DNA from: an uncultured Faecalicatena sp.
GTDB lineage: Bacteria > Bacillota > Clostridia > Lachnospirales > Lachnospiraceae
DNA: 64,000 nucleotides
Direction of reading: 5' to 3'
Assembly (NCBI GenBank): GCA_902489075.1
Contig: CABTYO010000013.1
Location: 5,192-69,191 of the forward strand
The stretch's first letter is position 1; each line of letters starts with the position of its first letter. A model generated the notes under the pieces. It was given only the letters and a program-made list of their open reading frames with translations. It was not told the DNA's origin and ran no database searches. This document shows, one piece after another, positions 57,907-64,000 of this stretch. The position numbers and the translations under genes were made by a program.

Positions 57907-57936
57907 TTTTAGAGAATAATTCAGGAGGAAAAGATC

Positions 57937-59805
57937 ATGGGCAAAATTATTGGTATTGACTTAGGTACAACAAATAGCTGTGTAGCAGTTATGGAAGGTG
58001 GACAGCCAGCAGTTATCGCGAATACAGAAGGCGCGAGAACAACTCCGTCAGTTGTAGCATTTACAAAGACAGGCGAGCGTCTGGTAGGTGAGCCTGCAAA
58101 ACGTCAGGCAGTAACAAACGCAGACAAGACAATCTCTTCTATTAAAAGAGAGATGGGATCTGATTATAAAGTAACAATCGACGACAAGAAGTATTCTCCG
58201 CAGGAGATTTCAGCAATGATTCTTCAGAAGCTGAAAGCAGATGCAGAAGGATACCTTGGAGAAAAAGTTACAGAGGCAGTTATCACAGTTCCTGCATATT
58301 TCAACGATGCTCAGCGTCAGGCTACAAAAGATGCTGGTAAGATCGCAGGTCTGGATGTAAAACGTATCATCAACGAGCCTACAGCAGCAGCTCTGGCTTA
58401 TGGACTGGATAACGAAAAAGAGCAGAAGATCATGGTTTACGACTTAGGTGGTGGTACATTCGACGTATCTATCATCGAGATCGGTGATGGAGTTATCGAA
58501 GTATTATCAACAGCAGGTAACAACAGACTTGGTGGAGATGACTTCGACCAGAAGATCACAGACTACATGTTAGCAGACTTCAAGGCAAAAGAAGGCGTTG
58601 ATCTGTCTACAGACAAGATGGCTCTTCAGAGATTAAAAGAAGCAGCTGAAAAAGCGAAAAAAGAGCTTTCTTCCGCAACAACAACAAACATCAACCTTCC
58701 GTTCATCACAGCAACAGCTGAGGGACCGAAGCATTTTGATATGAACCTGACAAGAGCTAAATTCGACGAATTAACTCATGATCTGGTTGAAAAGACAGCA
58801 GAACCAGTTAGACGTGCACTTTCCGACGCAGGAATCGCTGCATCTGAATTAGGCCAGGTACTGTTAGTAGGTGGATCTACACGTATCCCGGCTGTTCAGG
58901 AAGAAGTAAAACGCCTGACAGGAAAAGAACCAAGCAAATCTCTGAACCCGGATGAGTGTGTAGCACTTGGTGCTTCCGTACAGGGTGGTAAATTAGCAGG
59001 AGATGCAGGCGCAGGCGACATCCTTCTTCTGGATGTTACACCACTGTCACTGTCTATCGAGACAATGGGCGGTGTTGCTACAAGACTGATCGAGAGAAAT
59101 ACAACAATCCCGACCAAGAAGAGCCAGATCTTCTCAACAGCAGCAGACAACCAGACAGCCGTTGATATCAACGTTGTACAGGGTGAGAGACAGTTCGCAA
59201 GAGACAACAAGTCCCTCGGACAGTTCAGACTGGATGGAATTCCGCCGGCTCCACGTGGAATCCCACAGATCGAAGTAACATTCGATATCGATGCAAACGG
59301 TATTGTTAATGTTTCTGCAAAAGACCTTGGAACAGGCAAAGAGCAGCACATCACAATTACAGCAGGCTCCAACATGTCTGATGACGACATCAACAAGGCT
59401 GTAAAAGAAGCAGCTGAATTCGAGGCTCAGGACAAGAAACGTAAAGAAGCAATCGATACAAGAAACGAAGCAGACGCTATGGTATTCCAGACAGAGAAGG
59501 CAATCAAAGAGGTTGGTGACAAACTGGATGCTACAGATAAAGCAGCAGTAGAGGCTGACTGCCAGGCATTGAAAGATATCCTTGCAAAATCAGCTCCGGA
59601 AGAGACTACAGAGGCTCAGGTTGCTGAGATCAAAGCAGCAAAAGACAAACTGATGGAAAGCGCTCAGAAGCTCTTCACAAAGATGTATGAGCAGGCTGGT
59701 GCAGCCGGAGCAGGCCCACAGCCAGGACCAGCACCTGAGGCAGGACCGGCACCGGAAGGTTTCACAGGAGATGACGTAGTAGACGGAGATTACAAAGAAG
59801 TCTAA
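57937..59805 (+). CDS. dnaK: Hsp70 chaperone DnaK
   Basis: 622-residue ATP-dependent chaperone. Nucleotide-binding domain motifs IGIDLGTTNSCVAVMEG, VYDLGGGTFDVSI and LVGGSTRIPAVQ, the linker DILLLDVTPLSLSIETMGG, the substrate-binding domain, and a lid ending in a Gly/Ala/Pro-rich tail (AGPQPGPAPEAGPAPEG). Codon use is strongly biased (for example ACA, GCA, GTT) compared with neighbours, as expected of a highly expressed gene. AGGAGG precedes the ATG. Confidence 0.99.
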   Translation: MGKIIGIDLGTTNSCVAVMEGGQPAVIANTEGARTTPSVVAFTKTGERLVGEPAKRQAVTNADKTISSIKREMGSDYKVTIDDKKYSPQEISAMILQKLKADAEGYLGEKVTEAVITVPAYFNDAQRQATKDAGKIAGLDVKRIINEPTAAALAYGLDNEKEQKIMVYDLGGGTFDVSIIEIGDGVIEVLSTAGNNRLGGDDFDQKITDYMLADFKAKEGVDLSTDKMALQRLKEAAEKAKKELSSATTTNINLPFITATAEGPKHFDMNLTRAKFDELTHDLVEKTAEPVRRALSDAGIAASELGQVLLVGGSTRIPAVQEEVKRLTGKEPSKSLNPDECVALGASVQGGKLAGDAGAGDILLLDVTPLSLSIETMGGVATRLIERNTTIPTKKSQIFSTAADNQTAVDINVVQGERQFARDNKSLGQFRLDGIPPAPRGIPQIEVTFDIDANGIVNVSAKDLGTGKEQHITITAGSNMSDDDINKAVKEAAEFEAQDKKRKEAIDTRNEADAMVFQTEKAIKEVGDKLDATDKAAVEADCQALKDILAKSAPEETTEAQVAEIKAAKDKLMESAQKLFTKMYEQAGAAGAGPQPGPAPEAGPAPEGFTGDDVVDGDYKEV

Positions 59806-59856
59806 GATGTCCGTCAGGATGTGCCGGGAAGCATAAGCGGTGCATTCATAAAAAGA

Positions 59857-59891
59857 TTCTACGAGGCCGCGAAAAGCGGTTTCGTAGAATT
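59857..59891 (+). terminator. Intercistronic hairpin between dnaK and dnaJ
   Basis: ATTCTACGA (59857-59865) pairs with TCGTAGAAT (59883-59891), and CCGC with GCGG inside. The tail is only TTCTTT, so it may be a partial terminator or a 3'-end stabiliser that lowers dnaJ relative to dnaK. Confidence 0.65.
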
Positions 59892-59948
59892 TCTTTGTAC
59901 CAGATCATAAACAAGATCATAAGCAGACAGATGAAAGGGTAGAGTGTT

Positions 59949-61148
59949 ATGGCAGAGTCAAAAAGAGATTATTACGAGGTGCTTGGCGTAGGCAGGGATG
60001 CTGACGATGCAGCGATTAAAAAAGCATACCGTGCATTGGCGAAAAAGTACCATCCGGATATGAATCCGGGCGATGCCGAGGCTGAGAAGAAGTTCAAAGA
60101 GGCATCCGAAGCGTATGCAGTACTTAGCGACCCTGAAAAACGCCGCCAGTATGACCAGTTTGGACACGCAGCATTTGAGGGTGGAGCCGGCGGAGCAGGT
60201 GGCTTCGGCGGATTTGACTTCAGCGGTGCTGATTTCAGTGATATATTTGGAGATATTTTCGGAGATCTGTTCGGCGGTGGCGGCAGAAGAGGCGGCCGTG
60301 CGAATAATGGTCCGATGAAGGGCGCGAATATACGCAAGAGTATCAGAATCACATTCGAAGAGGCAGTCTTCGGATGTGAAAAAGAGATGGAGGTCGTCTT
60401 AAAAGACCCATGTACCACATGTAATGGAACAGGAGCAAAACCGGGGACATCCCCTGAGACCTGTCCGAAGTGTGGTGGTAAAGGACAGGTGGTCTATACC
60501 TCACAGTCCTTCTTCGGAACCGTACAGAATGTTCAGACTTGTCCGAACTGCGGCGGTTCAGGTAAAGTTATCAAAGAGAAATGTCCATCCTGTTCCGGTA
60601 CAGGATATACTTCAAGCAAGAAGAGAATCCAGGTATCCATTCCGGCAGGTATCGACAATGGCCAGAGTGTAAGAATCCGCGAAAAAGGCGAGCCGGGAGT
60701 GAACGGCGGACCAAGAGGAGACTTGCTGGTAGAGGTGAATGTATCCAGACATCCTATTTTCCAGAGACAGGATATGCATATCTTCTCAACTGTGCCAATT
60801 ACATTTGCACAGGCGGCACTGGGCGGAGATGTGAGAATTCCGACTGTGGACGGAGATGTCATCTATACAGTAAAAGCAGGAACAAAGACAGATACAAAAG
60901 TACGCCTGAAAGGAAAAGGTGTGCCATCCCTTCGAAATTCCCAGGTACGCGGGGACCACTATGTAACACTGGTCATCCAGACACCGGAGAAGTTAAGCCC
61001 GGAGGCAAAAGAAGCGTTGCGTGAGTTCGACAGACTGGCTGGGAACTCATTGAATCAGGATGTAAGTGCAAACAGCGGCGGAGGGAAAACCGGCAAAGGG
61101 AAGAAAAAAGGGTTCATGGATAAGATGAAAGAAGCCTTTGACGAGTAG
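59949..61148 (+). CDS. dnaJ: Chaperone DnaJ
   Basis: 399-residue type I Hsp40. J domain (residues 1-70) with KKYHPDMNPGD containing HPD, a Gly/Phe-rich linker (GAGGAGGFGGFDFSG), four zinc-binding CxxCxGxG-type repeats (CTTCNGTGAKPG, CPKCGGKGQ, CPNCGGSGK, CPSCSGTGY), and the C-terminal peptide-binding domains. Stimulates DnaK ATPase and delivers substrates. A charged lysine-rich C-terminal tail (GKKKGFMDKMKEAFDE) is present. Confidence 0.98.
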   Translation: MAESKRDYYEVLGVGRDADDAAIKKAYRALAKKYHPDMNPGDAEAEKKFKEASEAYAVLSDPEKRRQYDQFGHAAFEGGAGGAGGFGGFDFSGADFSDIFGDIFGDLFGGGGRRGGRANNGPMKGANIRKSIRITFEEAVFGCEKEMEVVLKDPCTTCNGTGAKPGTSPETCPKCGGKGQVVYTSQSFFGTVQNVQTCPNCGGSGKVIKEKCPSCSGTGYTSSKKRIQVSIPAGIDNGQSVRIREKGEPGVNGGPRGDLLVEVNVSRHPIFQRQDMHIFSTVPITFAQAALGGDVRIPTVDGDVIYTVKAGTKTDTKVRLKGKGVPSLRNSQVRGDHYVTLVIQTPEKLSPEAKEALREFDRLAGNSLNQDVSANSGGGKTGKGKKKGFMDKMKEAFDE

Positions 61149-61182
61149 ATGAGTTTAGAAAAATGAAGAATCGTTATAGAGG

Positions 61183-61213
61183 AAGGAACGCTATTAGAAG
61201 GCGTTCCTTTTTC
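61183..61213 (+). terminator. Terminator of the chaperone operon
   Basis: AAGGAACGC (61183-61191) pairs with GCGTTCCTT (61201-61209), then a T-run. The remaining bases to 61382 are AT-rich with a candidate -10 (TATAAT, 61352-61357) for the next gene. Confidence 0.9.
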
Positions 61214-61382
61214 TGTTTTTGGGATGCTTAAAAAAGAAACTTACGTAATAAGGTTATTTGTGAATGTTTTTTTGCTTAACAGTATAATTTGATTCAGGTT
61301 TTTAGAAGTAAATTATTCTTTTTATTTGTCCTGTGCATGTGATATGATTGGTATAATAAAAAATATTGGATGGTAAAAAGCT

Positions 61383-62009
61383 ATGATAAAATATGTTGTA
61401 TTTGATGTAGATGGTACCTTGAACCAGACAGATCTCTATGCAGTAGAGGCATATCAGAAGGCATTAGAAAAACGCGGAAGAAAAGTGACAAGAGAGGAAA
61501 TAATTTCCTGTATTGGAATGAGTCCGATGTCTATTGTTGAACGGCTATTCGGAAGTCTGGAACAGGAAGAGCTGGAAGAATGGAGAACAGATATTAGAGA
61601 ATACGAATTTGCATTGATGAAAGAAAAGTCAGGGACCTTTGAAGGAATCAAAACGGTATTGGAAAAACTAAAAGAAGAAGGATTTAATTTGGCAATCTGC
61701 TCGAATGCTTTTAGAGAGCACATTTGGATGGTCTTGAATGCTATAGGTGTCTGGGAATATTTCGATGAGTTTGGTTCTCTTGAAATGGGGAATGATAAAA
61801 GCGAAATTCTGGGTAGTCTCATTCAGAAATTGAAACCAGACTGTATTTGTATGGTGGGAGACCGTATGTATGATATAAAAGCTGCGAGGAAAAATCAAAT
61901 ACCAGTTATAGGATGTGCTTATGGATATGCACCAGAGGAAATAAAAGAGGCTGACATTATTGTAAAAACACCACATGAGATTTTAAGTGCAGTTCATAAG
62001 CTGTTGTAA
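61383..62009 (+). CDS. HAD-superfamily phosphatase (Gph/PgmB-like)
   Basis: 208-residue HAD hydrolase. Motif I VVFDVDGTLNQTD, motif II ICSNAF, and motif IV VGDRMYDIKAARKNQI are present. A helical C1 cap lies between motifs I and II. It removes phosphate from a small sugar phosphate or phosphoglycolate; beta-phosphoglucomutase is less likely without its motif. The next gene, a PTS regulator, starts 18 bp downstream, suggesting co-transcription with sugar metabolism. A TATAAT at 61352-61357 is the likely -10. Confidence 0.88.
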   Translation: MIKYVVFDVDGTLNQTDLYAVEAYQKALEKRGRKVTREEIISCIGMSPMSIVERLFGSLEQEELEEWRTDIREYEFALMKEKSGTFEGIKTVLEKLKEEGFNLAICSNAFREHIWMVLNAIGVWEYFDEFGSLEMGNDKSEILGSLIQKLKPDCICMVGDRMYDIKAARKNQIPVIGCAYGYAPEEIKEADIIVKTPHEILSAVHKLL

Positions 62010-62027
62010 GATAAATGAGGTGAAGAG

Positions 62028-64000
62028 ATGAACCAAAGAACGATTTCTATAATACAGGAATTATGTAAATCAGAGAAGGGTGTTACAATAAGTCATTTGG
62101 CTGAGGAGTTTCAGGTCTCTCATAGAACAATACGGAATGATTTGAATACAGTAAATGAGATGTTGCAAGAACACGAATTGCCGGAACTTGTACTGGAAAA
62201 AGGAGGAGAGATCGTAAGAGAAGATTCATTTAAGGAACTTCTTCCTTTTATCGCAGAAAAGAGTTTTTATGAATATAAGTTGTCAAAGGAAGAACGAAAA
62301 AGGATTGCGGCAGCATTATTAGTCAGTTCATCAGAGTTCATTACACTTTCTTCAATTGCAGAAAATCTCTTTGTCAGCAGAGCGACTATTATTAATGACC
62401 TGGATGCAATCAAAGCATTTGTGAAACAAGGGAATCTGGAAGTTGTGTCGCATCCGAACAAAGGACTGCGTGTGGATGGAAAGGAAAGTGATAAAAGACT
62501 GTTTTTGATGAGGCTGTCGAGTTTTTCAGCAGATCAGTCTCATCAGGACATGGTTTCCAGACACATTAGTGTTCAAGCTGGAAACCGGATTATCATACAG
62601 AAGATTTTATCCGAGCAGGAGCATTTCCACAAAAGCTTTCTGACAGATGATTCTTTTGCAAAAGTATTACTTTATCTGGGGATTATGACCAACCGTAATC
62701 GACAGGGCGAATATATTGAGGTCAGAAAGAAGAGTGAAAATAGCAAGTATTCGATGGCCAGGGATATTCTTAAATATATATCCCAATACTGTCAGATTAA
62801 TTCAACAGAAGACGAAGTTCAGTTTTTAAGTGAAATACTGGCTATGGCAAAATACATTAAACAAAAATCATTTAACAAAAATGCCATAAAAATTCAGATG
62901 ATTACGAGACAATTTATTGAGCATATTTCTGAGGAATTAGGAATCAACTTAAATAGTGATTATGACTTTTTTGAGAATCTTTCGAACCATTTGGAATCCG
63001 TTTTTACACTGAATCCGCCTACATACCCGGAAAATCCTGTTATTGACGAAGTATTAGAAGAAAATCATGAGATTGTAGCTGCTGTACATAAGATGATTTA
63101 TATTATCCGGCAATATGTAAACAGGGAAATTCAGGAGATAGAAATTGGATATATTGCAGTTCATGTATGTGCAGCTATTGAACGGAAGAAAAATAAAGAA
63201 GTTGCCTTTCATGTGATTGTTGCCTGCCATGGAGGGATTGGGACATCCAGGCTGCTGTTGGAACGCTTAAAGAAGCACTTTAATTTTCAAATCGTGGATA
63301 TCATATCTTCTCATGAGGCTGCAAATCTACCTGCGCAGGCAGCAGATTTTATCATATCAACAGTTCCTCTGAAAGAGTGTAAATTAGATTATGTGACTGT
63401 ATCACCATTGCTTAGCGATGAAGATTATATCCGAGTTGGAAATAAAATTGATGCACTGAGGAATAGCAGGAATCTTCCGTCACGAATAGAAAATAAAGAG
63501 ATAACAGCAAAAGGTCTGATCGAAAAAATCGCTCCGGTTATTTATAATACCGTACCGGAAAATGCGGATGGACTGATGAAGAAATTGAAAAAGGTTGTGA
63601 GAGAATATTTTAGGCAGCCTATTGAAACAGAAGCAGAAATATTTGCACCGTATTTGCATCATTTGCTCCCGGCATCACATATTCAGTTAGATATAGAGTG
63701 TGAGGATTGGCGGCAGGCGGTCAGCAAGTCAGCAGAGAAACTGCTGCAGTGTGGATATATCGAAGAACGGTATATAGATGCAATGATAGCAAATATTGAA
63801 GAAAACGGACCGTATATTGTGATTTCCAAAGGTTTTGCAGTTCCACACGAAGGGCTGGAACAGGGAAGCATTAAGGTTGGAATGAATTTGATCCGCCTGA
63901 AGAATCCGGTAAAATTTGGAGACGAGGAACTTGATCCAGTTGAGTTCGTATGCTGTTTGAGCGCTGTCGATCATAAGACACATCTGAAAGCTTTTTTTAA
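62028..64000 (+). CDS. BglG/MtlR-type PTS-regulated transcription regulator (3' end outside window)
   Basis: The frame from ATG 62028 (after GAGGTGAAGAG) stays open for 657 codons to the window edge. Order: N-terminal HTH (VTISHLAEEFQVSHRTIRND), a second Mga-like HTH (ITLSSIAENLFVSRATIIND), PRD-type helical region(s) with IAVHVCAAIERKK, an EIIB-like domain with a Cys in VACHGGIGTSRLLLERL, and an EIIA (mannitol/fructose-type) domain with the phospho-His in SKGFAVPHEGLEQG. Such regulators sense PTS phosphorylation and activate a PTS operon, which probably lies just beyond the window. Confidence 0.88.
   Translation, partial: MNQRTISIIQELCKSEKGVTISHLAEEFQVSHRTIRNDLNTVNEMLQEHELPELVLEKGGEIVREDSFKELLPFIAEKSFYEYKLSKEERKRIAAALLVSSSEFITLSSIAENLFVSRATIINDLDAIKAFVKQGNLEVVSHPNKGLRVDGKESDKRLFLMRLSSFSADQSHQDMVSRHISVQAGNRIIIQKILSEQEHFHKSFLTDDSFAKVLLYLGIMTNRNRQGEYIEVRKKSENSKYSMARDILKYISQYCQINSTEDEVQFLSEILAMAKYIKQKSFNKNAIKIQMITRQFIEHISEELGINLNSDYDFFENLSNHLESVFTLNPPTYPENPVIDEVLEENHEIVAAVHKMIYIIRQYVNREIQEIEIGYIAVHVCAAIERKKNKEVAFHVIVACHGGIGTSRLLLERLKKHFNFQIVDIISSHEAANLPAQAADFIISTVPLKECKLDYVTVSPLLSDEDYIRVGNKIDALRNSRNLPSRIENKEITAKGLIEKIAPVIYNTVPENADGLMKKLKKVVREYFRQPIETEAEIFAPYLHHLLPASHIQLDIECEDWRQAVSKSAEKLLQCGYIEERYIDAMIANIEENGPYIVISKGFAVPHEGLEQGSIKVGMNLIRLKNPVKFGDEELDPVEFVCCLSAVDHKTHLKAFF

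Noticed and set aside
1..64000. CRISPR arrays, tRNA or rRNA genes
   Set aside because: No regularly spaced direct repeats, no CCA-ending cloverleaf genes and no rRNA-like sequence were seen on either strand by eye.

Overview
The window looks like a chromosomal segment of a gut-type Lachnospiraceae bacterium (Clostridia, Bacillota). The evidence is moderate GC, strong AGGAGG-type ribosome binding sites with some GTG/TTG starts, a perfect CIRCE element before hrcA-grpE-dnaK-dnaJ, the order pepV / lepA / hemW / hrcA operon, an argC-argJ-argB-argD operon, split gcvPA/gcvPB-type genes, and a GerMN-domain lipoprotein behind a two-component system. I see no rRNA, tRNA, CRISPR array, prophage or intact insertion sequence.

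Layout. 1-8100: the tail of a possible membrane protein, a truncated PD-(D/E)XK (Rpn-type) nuclease/transposase remnant, then forward housekeeping and accessory genes (threonine aldolase, signal peptidase I, an unrecognised protein, a cysteine hydrolase, an iron-type alcohol dehydrogenase, a methyltransferase, a pentapeptide-repeat protein, an XRE/TPR-like regulator). 8100-24230: a large divergent catabolic locus. Reverse arm: FGGY kinase, an unusual RbsA-like ATPase, a DeoR-family repressor. Forward arm: sugar-binding lipoprotein, TIM-barrel isomerase, zinc dehydrogenase, permease, second RbsA-type ATPase, Old-Yellow-Enzyme-type reductase, DeoC-type aldolase, both subunits of a glycine-decarboxylase-like PLP enzyme, and an AcoX-like NAD-kinase-fold protein. 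The set suggests import, isomerisation, oxidation, phosphorylation and aldol cleavage of a sugar or polyol, with an unusual PLP-decarboxylase and enoate-reductase branch. The substrate cannot be read from the sequence.

24230-30100: a 302-bp long inverted repeat, a WYL regulator, an effector-binding-domain protein, a 630-bp region with a self-contained small transcription unit and a proBA leader, proBA, and a RelB/MazF-like toxin-antitoxin pair. 30060-35670: ArgR-type operator, argC, a GNAT acetyltransferase, argJ, argB, argD and a small YdcZ-type membrane protein. 35780-42830: comEA, response regulator, histidine kinase, GerMN lipoprotein, comEC, and an orphan HicB-like antitoxin. 42930-46400: esterase and GPH-type symporter divergent from an AraC regulator. 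46400-50900: holA with an apparently leaderless mRNA, then a reverse ABC exporter module with its own small HTH regulator and TATCA/TGATA operators. 50940-61150: pepV, lepA, hemW, a second long inverted repeat of the same family, and the CIRCE-controlled chaperone operon. 61380-64000: a HAD phosphatase and a BglG-type PTS regulator running off the window.

Two signals stand out. One is the divergent catabolic locus with an orphan P-protein pair. The other is a family of about 300-bp cloverleaf-like inverted repeats (24257-24558 and 55619-55935) that share architecture and arm-sequence blocks. All assignments come from reading motifs by eye; no database search was run.
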